DNA of 64,000 nucleotides from contig NC_050100.1 in NCBI RefSeq assembly GCF_902167145.1, positions 216,870,081 to 216,934,080 of the forward strand. The letters run 5' to 3'. The notes under the pieces are model-generated. The model was not told the DNA's origin. It ran no database searches and saw only the letters and a program-made list of their open reading frames with translations. A program made the position numbers and the translations under genes. The stretch comes from Zea mays (taxonomy: Eukaryota > Streptophyta > Magnoliopsida > Poales > Poaceae). Every line of letters starts with the position of its first letter. The stretch's first letter is position 1. Below, one piece after another: positions 12,252 to 23,892 of this stretch.

Positions 12252-13412
12252 CCCTTTTCAGATGGGTCGCGACGTTCTCCAGCAGACTTTACTACAGCAG
12301 CGAAGTACTTATATGAGCTCGTCAGACGGACACTCCTGCCAAGGATGGGATACAGGGAGGCTACCACTCATATTCAGCTTTGGCTCCTTGGTGCCCTGGT
12401 ATCCCACTCTGAGTTTGATGTTGTGGACTTTCTGATCTGTGAGATCGAGGACACCGTTCTGGATGGGATTCGTGCTCGTCGGCAGCTACCTTATGCTCAC
12501 TACTTGTGCCACATCTTTGCGCAGCTGATTCAGCCACCTCGATTTCAGAGCACCCTTGAGGCCTCTCGCCTTGTATTTGGATCTTACCGTCCTGCTCCTG
12601 AGATTCCAGTACCAGCTTCTGCTTCTGTGTTTGACTCTCAGGCCGAGGATGCAGCTCTACGTCAGTTTGACACTCAGGGTACAGCTGCTGCTGATGATGA
12701 TGATGATGATTTTGGGGTTCCTCCTCCGCCTCCGCCTCCTATGCCTCCACGCTCACATGATCATGAGGCTGGGAGTTCTAGTGCTGCCCCTCCTCATCCT
12801 CAGGCTATGGACCCTGCCCTTGCTTCGATTCTTCAGACTCTCACCCAGCAGCAGCAGACTCTCACCCAGCAGCAGGCTCTCCTGGCAGCCGAGCAGGCCC
12901 GTTTATCCGACAGGATGCTCTCGATGTTTCAGAGCATGCAGGACAGGCAGGATGCTCTTCAGCAGCAGCTACTTCAGGATCGGGCAGAGAATAGGGCCTT
13001 CATGACTCTCATGCTTCAGCATTCTGGTATTTCAGCTCCTCTGGTTCAGTCTGCTCCGCCTCCTCCGCTTCACGCTCCAGTGGTGCCATCGATTTTGTCT
13101 GGCCCCCCTGTTGGTACCTCTCCGCTCCGGCCGGTCACTTTGGCGTTCACTTCTCTGGTTCTCAGCTCTGTTTGTCCGCAGCCGCCAGTGCCACCAGCAT
13201 CTGCTGTTACCACTACCGCTGTGGCAGTATCTGTGACCGCTTCTGCTCCGGTAGCTCCTGCAGCGCGGCCTCTGTCCGAGTCAGTACCAGCTCCAGCTTC
13301 TACTGCAGATCCTGGATCCGAGACTGACTCTGACCCTCCGTCGGCGTTCGCTCTGCTACCTCGACCTCGACCGGATGCGCCCCCGCCGCCTCCTCCTGCT
13401 TCAGGTGTTTAG
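12252..13412 (+). CDS. Sirevirus env-like ORF, 3' half
   Basis: After one target duplication is discounted, the frame from 5106 continues here without a shift or stop for 386 codons to a TAG at 13410-13412. The env-like protein was therefore about 719 residues and intact when the chromovirus inserted. The first 110 residues look folded. An Asp run and a poly-proline stretch follow, then a Gln-rich segment with coiled-coil character (QTLTQQQ repeats and the following LLAAEQARLSDRMLSMF). The C-terminus is Pro/Ala-rich and low-complexity. No transmembrane helix is evident. Confidence 0.6.
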   Translation, partial: PFSDGSRRSPADFTTAAKYLYELVRRTLLPRMGYREATTHIQLWLLGALVSHSEFDVVDFLICEIEDTVLDGIRARRQLPYAHYLCHIFAQLIQPPRFQSTLEASRLVFGSYRPAPEIPVPASASVFDSQAEDAALRQFDTQGTAAADDDDDDFGVPPPPPPPMPPRSHDHEAGSSSAAPPHPQAMDPALASILQTLTQQQQTLTQQQALLAAEQARLSDRMLSMFQSMQDRQDALQQQLLQDRAENRAFMTLMLQHSGISAPLVQSAPPPPLHAPVVPSILSGPPVGTSPLRPVTLAFTSLVLSSVCPQPPVPPASAVTTTAVAVSVTASAPVAPAARPLSESVPAPASTADPGSETDSDPPSAFALLPRPRPDAPPPPPPASGV

Positions 13413-13851
13413 GTTCAGGTCCCTTTTGGTGTTTGACGCCAAAGGGGGAGAGATATGAGTTGTGAGAGCTAGGGGGAGTTAGAGAGTTAGTAGAGAGTCA
13501 GAGTCATTTTGATGTAATATGTGTGCCTGCTACTCTCTGTACTAGCTTGATGTGTTTTTGGCTCACAAACTCGTCATATACTCTCGTTGCGTATGATTGA
13601 CTGTGTGTATTATATTTTCACCTTATATTTTATCACCAGTCTTCTAGCTCTTGTTTCATTAATTTGACTTCACTTTTATATGAACAAGAATCTTATGATG
13701 TGTATGCGCTCACTCTTATTTTATGGTACACATTCCTTCTGTCAAAGATTACTGAGTATAACTAACCATTCTTTCTATTGACAGAATCTTCAAAACAAAC
13801 TACTCTCACAAAACTTGTAGGGTTGTCATCAATCACCAAAAAGGGGGAGAT
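13413..13851 (+). other. Sirevirus 3' untranslated region and polypurine tract
   Basis: AT-rich tail after the env-like stop, with AAAGGGGGAGA motifs near 13441 and at 13839-13850. The second abuts the LTR start and is the functional polypurine tract by position. Confidence 0.75.
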
Positions 13852-15325
13852 TGAAAGCATCTAGGCCCCTGGTTGGTTTTAGTGATTAATGACAACGTAA
13901 TATTATATGTGACTAACGTATGTTTTTGCAGAGACAAATGGTAAGTTAGGTCGCATGACAGGTAAAAGCACTACAATGTGAAAGCAATCCCGGAGATAAG
14001 AACTCGAAGCGACGGCTAAAACAACGGAACAAAAGGTGAAGGTCTACGGAGTCCGAGTGTCAAGGAGATGTGGACACTCGCGATTTAGTTAGGTCTTTTA
14101 TTCTCTTTTAGCCGTACTATAAAGAGGGGTTGTCGATGAGTAGTTTGACCAAGAGAGTTCTAGTGTAGTGTTGGTGCACAATCACACTCATATACAGTGC
14201 TAGGTGTCACTCTAGAACTCACACACAAGTTAGAGCAAAAACCGATTTGAAAATCAGCTGAAAAACAAGAGTTAGGGTTTCTGGCTTAGGGGCACCGGAC
14301 TGTCCGGTGTGCACCGGACTGTCCGGTGCACCCTCTGCCAGGTGGGGCCAGGCTGGTCCACGGCAGTGTCTTCCCTTCGCAGAAACCCGAGAGCGCAGTG
14401 TTCTGAGTTGAATTTTAGTGGTGCACCGGACACCGCACCGGACTGTCCGGTGTGCACCGGACAGTAGACTGTTCACTGTCCGGTGCGCCATGAGTCCAAC
14501 GGCTCTCTGTCAGAACTAGCCGTTGGAAGTGACCGTTGGCGCACCGGTGGCGCACCGGACTGTCCGGTGCGCCATCGCGCAGCACATTGCCTGTAACGGC
14601 TAGTTGGTGGGTGAGGGCTATTTATACCCCCTCCACCCACCATATTCAATGTCTTGCACTCCACATTTATTCCAGCACCTTGGTAGAGTATTGCAAGCAC
14701 CAAAAGCCTAGTGAGGAGATTAGAGAATCATAATTCGCGGTTGTTCCTCATTAGCGCTAGTGAGAGCCACCTAGAGCACACACCACTTGCATGAGGCTTC
14801 TCTTGGTCAAGCGAAAGTCTATGGCTTGTTACTCTTGGTGATCGGCATCACCTAGACGGCTTGTGGCGTTGGGAGCTCGGTGATCACCGTGAAGATCTTG
14901 TTGGTGACCCGACTCAAGTTTGTAAGCGGTCTCGAGGGATCCACCGCGCCGGAGTGGCAAAGGATCATCTCGTAGTAAGCACTTGGTTCTTGCGAGGACC
15001 AAGGGGAGCAATACCCTTGCGCGGGTGCTCCAACAAGGACTAGTGGAGAGTGCCGACTCTTTGATACCTCGGGAAAAATTGGAGGAGTCTTCTAAACTTT
15101 GCTTTACATTCCGCACTTAATTCAAGCACTTTTCATTGTGTATTTGTTTAGCAAGTATTTGAAGTATTATCTTAGCTTTGTTACATTTCTAGTATTATTT
15201 TCTTAGTGCTAGTTGTTGGGGTGAAGTTGGGCTCTTGCTTAGCTCTTGCTTAGGTTTTAATTAGTGTTGATTTTTAGAAAAGCCCAATTCACCCCCCCCC
15301 CCTCTTGGGCATCGTGATCCTTTCA
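13852..15325 (+). repeat. 3' LTR of the env-class Sirevirus
   Basis: 1474 bp, beginning TGAAAGCATC and ending GATCCTTTCA, directly after the polypurine tract. A palindrome array lies at 14293-14570 in the U3 part, with a TATTTATACC box near 14620. A run of C residues (about 15286-15302) sits near the 3' end, as in the other Sirevirus LTRs here. Confidence 0.88.
14293..14570. repeat. LTR palindrome array (CACCGGACTGTCCGGTG type)
   Basis: At least four near-perfect palindromes sharing the core CCGGAC-N-GTCCGG, joined by GTGCACCGG links, about 50-300 bp upstream of the TATA-like box. They are candidate cis-regulatory units of the LTR promoter. Confidence 0.85.
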
Positions 15326-15479
15326 AGAGCCGAAGTGACCGCAGTCACTTCGCCGCTCCACTGACCGACCTGACAGAAGGACAGCGCTGCCTGCGCTGCA
15401 CCGACTGCAGTGCCACTTGACAGAGTGAGGCTGACAGGCAGTCAGGCCCGACCTCAGGCACCATAGGAAGCTCCGCTCC

Positions 15480-15835
15480 GCCCGACCCAGGGCTCGGACT
15501 TGGGCTCAGCCCCAGAAGACGACGAACTCCGCTCCGCCCGACCCAGGGCTCGGATTCGGGCTAAGCCCCGGAAGACGGCGAACTCCGCTCCGCCCGACCC
15601 AGGGCTCGGACTTGGGCTCAGCCCCAGAAGATGACGAACTCCGCTCCGCCCGACCCAGGGCTCGGACTTGGGAAGCCCCGGAAGACGGCGAACTCCGCTC
15701 CGCCCGACCCAGGGCTCGGACTTGGGCTCAGCCCCAGAAGACGACGAACTCTGCTCCGCCCGACCCAGGGCTCGGACTTGGGCTCAGCCCCAGAAGACGA
15801 CGAACTCCGCTTCGCCTGACCCCAGGGCTCGGACT
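15480..15835 (+). repeat. 56-bp tandem repeat array in the gypsy LTR
   Basis: About six units containing CGCTCCGCCCGACCCAGGG recur every 56 bp (unit starts near 15509, 15565, 15621, 15675, 15731 and 15787; one unit is 2 bp short). The same repeat in reverse is found at about 38180-38500. Confidence 0.9.
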
Positions 15836-16334
15836 CAGCCCTGGCCTCAACCGATGGTCTCCGCCTCGCCCGACCCAGGGGCTCGAACTCGACCACGGCC
15901 ACGGAAGACAGACTCGACCTCGACCTCGGAGGAGCCTCCACATCGCCCAACCTAGGGCGCGGACCGACCACGTCGACATGAGGCGCCATCATTACCCTAC
16001 CCCAAGCTGGCTCAGGCTACGGGGAACAAGACCAGCGTCCCATCTGGCTCGATCCGCCAGATAGGCAATGATGGCGCCCCGCACGCTTCCTGACGACGGC
16101 AGCTCTCCGCCCCCTTACGGAAGCAAGAGGACGTCAGCAAGGACTCGACAGCCCCGACAGCTGTCCTTCCGCCAGGCTCCAGCGTTCCTCCGACGGCCAC
16201 GACACCACACGAACCGGGTGCCAAAACCTCTCCGGCTGCCACGACGGCATGTACTTAGGGCGCTAGCTCTCCTCCGCTAGACACGTAGCACTCTACTACA
16301 CCCCCATTGTACACCTGGATCCTCTCCTTACGCC

Positions 16335-16340
16335 TATAAA
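16335..16340 (+). promoter_or_regulatory. LTR TATA box
   Basis: TATAAA in CGCCTATAAAAGGAAGG, about 270 bp before the LTR 3' end. The other copy of this LTR keeps TTTATAG at the equivalent position (about 37683-37689). Confidence 0.6.
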
Positions 16341-16603
16341 AGGAAGGACCAGGGCCCTCTTACAGAGGGTTGGCCGCGCGGGGACGAGGACGAGACAGGG
16401 CGCTTGTAACCCCCTACTGCAAGCGCACCCGACCTGGGCGCGGGACGAACACGAAGGCCGCGGGATTTCCACCTCTCTCACGCCTGTCTCCGGCCACCTT
16501 TCTCCCCCCTTCGCGCTCGGCCTCGCGCCGATCCATCTGGGCTGGGGCAAGCGGCGACATTTCACTCGTCGGCCCAGGGACCCCCGGTCTCGAAACGCCG
16601 ACA

Positions 16604-17402
16604 CCTTTATAAATCAGATTCGCTACCAAAAAATCTAGAATATAAAACAAAAAACTACAGCAGAATAATTTTTAAAAAATCTATAGATTTCTCTAGTTGA
16701 GTTCATAATCACCTACTAACAAAGATTTTCTAGATTTCTATCATCAATGTTACCAACATATCATACTTTTATATGATCTATGGCCATTTATATAATCTGT
16801 AGTTGAAAGTTGTTTGGACCAAACACATTTTAACTTTTCTATAACCACCTTGAGCTTACAACAACTTTCTTACAGTTCACGCCTAGAATCAAATTTTGCA
16901 GCTCATAATGTTTCTGATAGTTAAATGCTGGCCCTTGGATTTGTATAGATGTGTTATTTAGAGTAAGTGAAAATTATCTATGCATCATTGAAGGATGCCA
17001 AGTTTAGAAATATACCGTAGCACCAAAAGAAAATTAGCTATGCACCATTAAAATATGTCAAGTTTAGCATTATACAATAGCACCAAAAGATCACGACATT
17101 ATTGTTTTCTACAACTTTCGTTAACTTTACTAACATTTTCACCAATTTCCAAGTCATCTTCTTCCGAGGCTATCCTCTCCGCACGAACTCAACCTACCAT
17201 CGCAGCTCGCAAACTAGGAATAATATAAAGTTCTTGATCACGGCACCATGTTGCATAAGGGTGTTTGGAAGAAAAAACCATGGAAATTGTTGGCCTGGTA
17301 TTCATTAAAACTGCGCAGCAGCCGTTTGTAGCAGCAGATGCCATCCGGAACCATGGAAACTGTTGGGCTGGTATTCATTAAATCACGGCACCATTTTGTT
17401 AT
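16604..17402. other. intergenic DNA, left edge of the genic island
   Basis: AT-rich, no gene recognised. It holds an exact 60-bp-period tandem pair (16971-17090). It also holds a second direct repeat: a segment around CATGGAAA-TGTTGG-CTGGTATTCATTAAA near 17277 recurs near 17350, each copy next to an ATCACGGCACCAT motif. Confidence 0.5.
16971..17090. repeat. two 60-bp tandem units
   Basis: Units 16971-17030 and 17031-17090 both start AAATTA and end CACCAAAAGA, with roughly 80% identity by eye. Confidence 0.8.
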
Positions 17403-17715
17403 GGCCCTGTTTGTTTCGGCTTCTGGCAGCTTCTGGCCACCAAAAGCTGCTGCGGACTGCCAAACGCTCAACTTTTCAGCCAGCTTCTATAAAATTCGTT
17501 GGAGCAAAAACCATCCAAAATCAACATAAACACATAATCGGTTGAGTCGTTGTAATAGTAAGAATCCGTCACTTTCTAGATCCTGAGCCCTATGAACAAC
17601 TTTATTTTTCTCCACACGTAATCGTAAATGATACTCAGATTCTCCTCACAACCAGATTCTCCACACAGCCAGATTTTCATAAAAGCTGATCAGAAAAAAG
17701 TTGAACCAAACAGGC
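17403..17715. mobile_element. small TIR element (MITE), GGCCCTGTTTG type
   Basis: The left end GGCCCTGTTTGTTTCGGCTT and the right end (reverse complement GCCTGTTTGGTTCAACTTTT) form imperfect terminal inverted repeats around about 310 bp of non-coding DNA. Such ends are common in grass hAT-like MITEs. No clean target duplication was found. Confidence 0.5.
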
Positions 17716-18087
17716 ATATGTCTGTTAGGCTGCAGCAGCCGTAACTGTAGCTGCAGCCGCTATCCAACTAGTCGAACTCGAACGACTTGCCGGTTTTGAA
17801 ATATTACAGTTTTTAAATGGATAATGATAGTTGTGCAAGACGTTCTTAGATGCAAGTGTGTAGACAAGTTTCCTAATCTGTTAGATTAGAATCCAACTGT
17901 ATATTATATTTAACATCTAAACTCTTACACCGTAGGTTCATATAGTTTTATAAAAAAACTATCAAACCACGATTATATCTATAATTGTATCATATGATCT
18001 AACGGATCAAAGGCCTCACTTGTATCGTTGCCTTTAAAATGTCGTGATATAACCATAGTATTTTTTACATCACTCTAAGCTATACAT

Positions 18088-18342
18088 GTTTGGAATAAGG
18101 TATTTAAAACCATAGTATTTAGCATACATATGCAAAAAGTTAGTCATAGAAAATAATTTTGGGTTGGGGTAAAGTTTAAAATACTCAAAAAAAATATTAT
18201 GGTAACTACAAAACCATAATATTCGAAACATAGTTTTTTACGAGGTAGTCAAACACCTCTTGCCAAAAATAATACCATAATATTTTTCAATACCATAGTT
18301 TTATCTTAAAATTCTAAAAAATACTTTGCTTCCAAACGCTAC
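18088..18342. mobile_element. AT-rich putative MITE
   Basis: The left part TGTTTGGAATAAGGTATTT with ACCATAGTATTTA is mirrored on the right by AATACCATAGTTTTA and CTTTGCTTCCAAACG. The interior is AT-rich and repeats CATAATATT motifs. Boundaries are approximate. Confidence 0.4.
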
Positions 18343-18835
18343 CTGAGATGCATGTGGTCGGTGATGTGGTCGGATACGGGTTAGGATATTACCTCCCACC
18401 CGTAGATTATCCGAAATCAACTCATAGTTTTTTTGACCTAGTCCATATTGCACAGCAAAGAACAACTCCTAACTTCATGAACCTCATGTCTAACGCTCTC
18501 AATTCCCCACCGTTGGTCACCCCTTATAGCCTTGCTAGCTTCCTACGCTATGCCCCGTGTCCTCTTCCAAGTCTCATAGGCCGCAACACAGCTGGCGGCA
18601 GGTTGGCGGTTGTCACTTCTAAGCTCTAGTGCCCCTAGCCATAGCCCGTAGCCCATAGCCCATAATAATTCTTCTATTGAGTTTTAAATTGTGCATGATG
18701 GTGAATTGAGAAGATATTTGGTTAATTATGCTATTGAATTGTTAAAAATATTTGTGTCTGTCATATCTGAAGAATGTCCTAAACCCGTATATAATTTAAT
18801 GGGCACGTACATGGATATAAATTTATACCTGTGGA

Positions 18836-19238
18836 CAGTGGCGGACACAGGCAAAATTATAGATGGGACGACATGGTAAGATACAAATCACTAGACTATA
18901 TCATTAGATAAAAGTAGTTGCAAATTAACATTGAGGAGGCAAGATGACGCTAGCAGCGGGCGGGTTAAGACACCCCCTAATCTATAAGTCGATGACCGAA
19001 CGAGTGAGCTGACTAATGGCGAGCGCTAGGGGAGAGAATTGTGCGGCTCAGGTGGGTGGTGAGCTGAGTAGTGGAGCATCGAGAAAAGGTTAGATCAAAC
19101 ATATTTTCATTAGATATGGCTTCACTTACTATATAAAAGTTTGTTTATTTTGTTGTATACTTAAACCTAGGTATAAGAAATTGTAAAAATTGAAGTGAGG
19201 TCATATCCCACCTTGCCCACCCCTTGTGTCCGCCCCTG
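18836..19238. mobile_element. non-autonomous TIR element, CAGTGGCGGACACAGG type
   Basis: The left end CAGTGGCGGACACAGG and the right end (reverse complement CAGGGGCGGACACAAGG) are inverted. CAGNGGCGGA termini are typical of grass hAT-like non-autonomous elements. The interior is AT-rich and non-coding. No 8-bp duplication could be seen. Confidence 0.5.
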
Positions 19239-21196
19239 CCCGCGGGTATGGTCACAAGCGGATATTGGTGTCAACCACATGTATGGTTACAAGCGTATAT
19301 TTACAATATCCGATCAGTTGCCATCCATAGCTAGAACTAAATATGATTCATGTAACTTTTAGATATACTTTCATTGTCTTTAAATATTATGATTTGAATT
19401 ATTATGTCCTAATCTGTCTCTATGACTTTTCCTAAGAAATTTTAGAAACTTAGAGATGTTTTTGTTGTTTAAAAACTTTATAGATATCCATTTAATTTTT
19501 TTACTAAAATTTGATGGAACCATTTATAAGGCTGTGACAACACTATTTATAGAGTGGAGTTTGAAATAGAAGATGGGATAAGTAATGTTGCCGGAGATAA
19601 CCTAACTGACCCAAGGAGATTTTTAAATGGTTTATTTTTTTCAAAAAGACAAAGCACAACACATTTTTATTTTTTTCAAAAAAATATGAAGGTTGATTAT
19701 AGAATATAAAATATAAAAAACGTGTGTTATGTTGGCTAAACGTAAAGGCCTGAAATTGAATCCCTACTTGAACTGATCGGCAGCCCATTTAAAACATTTA
19801 TAGGTACACTACTTGAACTATATACATGCAACAAAGCATAGGTACTACACAATCGACCTACACGCCGAATGAGCCCACTAGCCCATATATGCCTCCACAA
19901 TTGGACCGCACCATTGCAGGTGCAGCCTGCAGGAGTGCAGGTTTGCATCGCAAGCAGCAGACACAGGGCACTAGGGCAGTCACACACACAGCAGTCGCCA
20001 GCCTAGCATTTGCAAGTAAGATCGACAGACAGGTCGGCACGATCTGCTGCTGCTCGATTTGCTGAAGAGACCGGCGGCCACGATCCAGAAGAACACAAGT
20101 CATCGGCTACGGACGGGAGTACAGTACAGTACAGGACCAATTAAGTACAGTACAAGCGGCATCGATCGCGCCTGCCAGACACCGGAGCAGCAGTTCGCGT
20201 CCTCCCTCCGGCCGTCCGGGCAGAGCGATTTGCCTTGTCGGCTCGCCGCGAAATAAATGGGCGTACACGTTTGCGCGTGTCGTATCGTACCGTACCGGCG
20301 TACCGCGGCAACGGCAAGCTTCGTGCCGCTAGCTGCCGGCTGTCTCTAGCGCGGGCCGCCGCTAAAGACCCTTTGCGCCAGTGGACAGCAAACGGAACCC
20401 CCCATCTCCCGTCCCGTCCTGGACGAAACAGACGCCAGCCAGATGCGCAGGAACTTAAAATAAACAACGCGAGCAGAGCAGCGACGATAAACAAAAGCCA
20501 AAGGCGTCCGCTAGATGTCTGGTGGCCTCCGATCCTGCACGACGACATCCATTCGCGCTGCCCCAATTAACCAGCCAGACACCAGCTAACAAGATCCGTG
20601 CGTCAGCATACATGCATATAACGAGAAGCTTTAATTAATTAAAGTGACATATACTCGATCTCCATCTACATCGGATGATTCGTCCGTCGTCCGTCGGGTG
20701 GCGATGGCGATCGTGTCGTGCAGTCCAACAAGGCTCGAGGCCGAGGTGGGTTAAACTGCCGTACGTCGGCCAAGGCCATGGCTTCCTACGAGACCTTCAC
20801 CGGCCGGCCGACCCCCCCTTCCTGGCTCGTTGCTTGCCGTTAAAGAAACCCGCGCGCGGTGGCCAGCCAATGCGAGTGCTCGCGGGAGGATTTTTCGTAG
20901 GCCCGTCTGACGACGACTGACAGCGACCCGCCCGGTGTTAATGAGAGCCGATCGACGCTGCATATACTAATAATCTTCGTGGGCGGGGACCGGAGCAGAG
21001 TATTCTGCGAGCTCTATCCGTTCTGGATTGCTTACTGGACAGCCTGGTAATTAGCGGAAAGGTCGACGGCACGTCCATCCACCATCGGTTTGCTGTCACC
21101 ACCAGTTGCGTTGCGTGTTTCAGAAAAGCGCGGGCTCTGCAGCTAGCTAGCGGCTCCGCGTGCCTCCCGACGGGGCAGATTCCGGCCGTTCACAAT
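19239..21196. other. intergenic DNA with a GC-rich block (about 19850-20600), unassigned
   Basis: Mixed AT-rich and GC-rich sequence. The ORFs here are short, overlap on both strands and match no family I recognise. The GC-rich block could be the remains of a gene or regulatory sequence. Confidence 0.4.
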
Positions 21197-21808
21197 GGGG
21201 GCGTTTGGTTCGCTTCACAGGCGAGCCTGGCTCGCACTAGCTCAGCCAGGCTACAACTGGCCTGGCTGAGTGTATACGGTAGAGTGTGTTTGGTTGTCTG
21301 CATGCGTTTAGTCTGGTTCATGAGAGATGCTGTTTGGTTGGTTGCATGAATACTTGTTGCTTGAGTTAAAAAATTATTAAATAAATAAAAAATGTATTAA
21401 TAGACACTAATTATATGTTAATAGACACTAATTATATGTTAATCTTAATTATGTATTTTTTTGTTTGAAATATATATAGCATGACTGGTCTTGTTTTGTT
21501 CGCAAAAATGTGTAGAACACAGATCTAAAAACGGTTCGGTAATTAAATCTTTTAATTGAAAGATATAATCGGAAAACAAATAAAAAAGTGTCTCGATTTG
21601 CGTGCACGAATTAACAGCCGCTTAAGCGCCTGCGCGCTCAGCCCTGCACGCGCGCGAACGCACGCGCGAGGCGTTTCATGCGAGCCAGGCCCGAACTGCT
21701 TTAAGTCTCGTGCTGGCCTGTCTCGATGTATACGGCCAACCAAACGAACGCTGTTTTTTGCACGCACAGATGCAGCTGCATCTCCTGAGAAGAGAACCAA
21801 ACGCGCCC
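21197..21808. mobile_element. TIR element, GGGGGCGTTTGGTTC type
   Basis: The left end GGGGGCGTTTGGTTCGCTTC and the right end (reverse complement GGGCGCGTTTGGTTCTCTTC) match over about 28 bp with a few mismatches. AAT flanks both ends and may be a 3-bp target duplication. There is no transposase ORF. Confidence 0.6.
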
Positions 21809-21870
21809 AATATAGTTCCAAGCAACCCAGTAGTGCGCACTGTCGTGCAAATTTAATCTTCTGCGACGAG

Positions 21871-22268
21871 TTAGATAGCGTTGGGTTGAAGAGCCAAGTA
21901 GAACGGAACCATTCTGTTCTAGTTTTGTTGGTGTTTGGTTAGAAAGTAACTAGAACAGAGTGTCTCCAATTAGTGAATATTCTTCTCAGATCCGAAACCA
22001 TCTCACTCCAAAAAATCAATGGGAGTAAGCCGCTCCGTTCCCAGCCCGCTCGCATAGCTCGCCCTCCCATCCGTGCGCAGCAGCTCACGCGCCTCCCCCT
22101 GCAACCAAACAAAAAACAGAGCCGCTCTGTTCCAGTTCACTCTGTAACCAAACAAAAAACAGAGTCACTCCGTTACAGCTTACCAAACACAGAACAGAGC
22201 GCCTTCGTTCATAGAATCAGAGTGGAACGGCTTCGTTCTACTCGTCTCCTCAACCAAACACTATCTAA
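21871..22268. mobile_element. TIR element with about 40-bp inverted ends
   Basis: The left end TTAGATAGCGTTGGGTTGA and the right end (reverse complement TTAGATAGTGTTTGGTTGA) continue as inverted repeats through GTAGAACG-A-CC. The interior repeats AACCAAACAAAAAACAGAG. It lies 62 bp from the previous TIR element. Confidence 0.65.
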
Positions 22269-22366
22269 GATTGATGCTGCAAGTTGATGCATGAGGATGA
22301 CTAGATTCCGTGAACCAAACTCTCTTTAACCTGACAACAGGGGAAAGAAACCGTATTAAACTAAAA

Positions 22367-22859
22367 TATAGATGTCCAAATGGACGGTCCGTGCCGGCCC
22401 GGCCCAAGCGCGGCAAGTGCCGGCCCACGGGCCCCAAGCGACCAAGCACGACCCGCTAAGTTAATAATCGTGCCGGGTCGGCTCATGGTCCGACGAGCCT
22501 AACAGGCCTATAACAATATATAACATTTAAATGATAAAAATATCCTAAAAGTATGCATTTGTAGGGTTTAAACCATATTTATTAGCTCTAAACATTTATT
22601 TACACTCATATAACCAACAAAATCACATGTTTCTTGTGTTTTATACTCTATATTTAAGTATAATATATGTATTTATATGAAAAAAATAGAAAAAATAAAA
22701 TCGGGCTTTGCCAGGCCTAACCACATGCACAACTCGGTGACCAGGCCGAGCCAGGCCCAGTTCACTACGTGATGTGTCGTGCCGTGTTCGTACCGGACCA
22801 AACCCGTGCCAGGTTTCGAGCCGCTCGCTCGGTAATCCGGATCGGTTTGGACATCTATA
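22367..22859. mobile_element. TIR element, TATAGATGTCCAAA type
   Basis: Perfect 14-bp inverted ends (22367-22380 and 22846-22859). GGCCCGGC/GGGTCGG-rich shoulders flank an AT-rich middle. No coding capacity. Confidence 0.65.
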
Positions 22860-23892
22860 AACCAAAATGCATGCAGGCCGGTAGACGAAGACGGGTTACG
22901 GAATTGCACACCGCAGTGGATCAAGGACTCGAAGGAGAGGTCAAGGCCAACATGCCTTAAAATTTTCGCAGTGCCTTCGTCAACCAAAGGCTACTGCCAT
23001 GCCAGAAACGTTGCGTCCTGACGTGGCACCGGCGCTTCACTGCCGTCTGCACTAGCCTAGCCTGCCTTGTGGATAACGAACGAAGGCCCGTATTCTCCCT
23101 CTCCTTTCCCAAACCTCTACTTTATCGAAAAGAAAAGACCCCCCTGTATCCGTGGTCAACTCGGAATTCGCTCCCCATGGAACCTGCTCGTACAGAAGCG
23201 TGTATATGGGTCGGGGAATGTTTTTCCACAGAACCGTGTATGTAACCGTGTATATGCTACGTACGTCGTGCGGGGAATGGCAGGTGTCAGTTAATGAACA
23301 AATTGCTGACCACGTTTGTTTGGCAGGGGATCGGAGACGACCTGCTTGTTAATGATTACACACTTGGCCGGCTTTCGAATCTGCACCCCTTGTTCCAGCT
23401 AGATCGCTGGCGTGTGTCCGCTGTCCTCACCTCGGTGGCAAAGCGTGGTACGCAGCGCGTGGCCGATGCGGGCAAGGAAGCAACTCCCCTCCCGGCGAGT
23501 AGCAGTAGTAGCAAGCAAACAACTAGTACGCCAACTAGGCGCACTAGCGGCTAGACTAGCTAGTAGGCCAGGCCAGCCGCCAACGCCACCAACTCGCGGA
23601 CGACGGCTAGCTCCAGCCTCCAGCGCGGTCTGCCGATGCGGTGCGGATGCGGCGGCGGCGCTGCCTGCGCGCGGACGGACGGACGGACGTAGCGCACCAG
23701 TACCACCAGGCCACGCCGTCGCCGTTCGTTACGTTTGCGGGTGGGGGCCGGGCTCGGGGTGGTCGCCCGAGAGCGACAGGGAGCCAGGGAGGACGCCCAC
23801 CCAAGTGGGGGAAGGTGGCAGCACAGCGCTGATCCTGATCTCCCGCGCGCGCGAGAGGGAGAGAGAGGAGAGGAGAGGGGACGCACACGCAT
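22860..23892. other. intergenic DNA upstream of the RRM gene, unassigned
   Basis: Becomes strongly GC-rich after about 23440, with a GGAC repeat near 23676-23690 and GA-rich sequence near 23855-23880. Overlapping ORFs on both strands look like GC-driven shadows. No gene recognised. Confidence 0.4.

Larger units (their letters stand above)
1..15325 (+). mobile_element. env-class Sirevirus (Ty1/copia), 3' portion, interrupted by a nested chromovirus
   Basis: Components in order are the end of integrase plus RT and RNase H (1-2457), a long spacer (2458-4107), an env-like ORF (4108-5106 and 12252-13412), an untranslated tail ending in a polypurine tract, and a 3' LTR (13852-15325). The domain order IN-RT-RH is diagnostic of Ty1/copia. 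An extra ORF after pol, and LTRs beginning TGAAAG and ending CTTTCA with palindrome arrays, are known Sirevirus traits. The 5' LTR, gag and protease lie left of the window. The right flank starts AGAGC, the expected 5-bp target duplication, but its partner is outside the window. A 7140-bp minus-strand chromovirus sits inside the env-like ORF. Confidence 0.85.
15326..16603 (+). mobile_element. gypsy-type LTR, 3' part, split by the Sirevirus insertion
   Basis: Matches, in reverse orientation, the complete LTR at 37375-39001 and ends in the same terminus CGAAACGCCGACA. Its 5' part is missing because the Sirevirus inserted here (junction at AGAGC); that part should lie left of the window. It contains a 56-bp tandem array and a TATA box with downstream leader. 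The sequence after 16603 is not a primer binding site, so this is a 3' LTR or a solo LTR. Confidence 0.8.

Noticed and set aside
14293..14570. Regular short palindromic repeats that look CRISPR-like
   Set aside because: They lie in a Sirevirus LTR, have no uniform spacers and occur in a plant genome; they are LTR palindromes.
15612..16064. 150-codon ORF with repeated GLGLSP units
   Set aside because: It is a translation of the 56-bp tandem repeat in the gypsy LTR; all frames look similarly open because 56 is not a multiple of 3 and the sequence is GC-rich.
20141..20570. Pair of overlapping ORFs on opposite strands
   Set aside because: GC-driven; neither matches a family or shows coding motifs.
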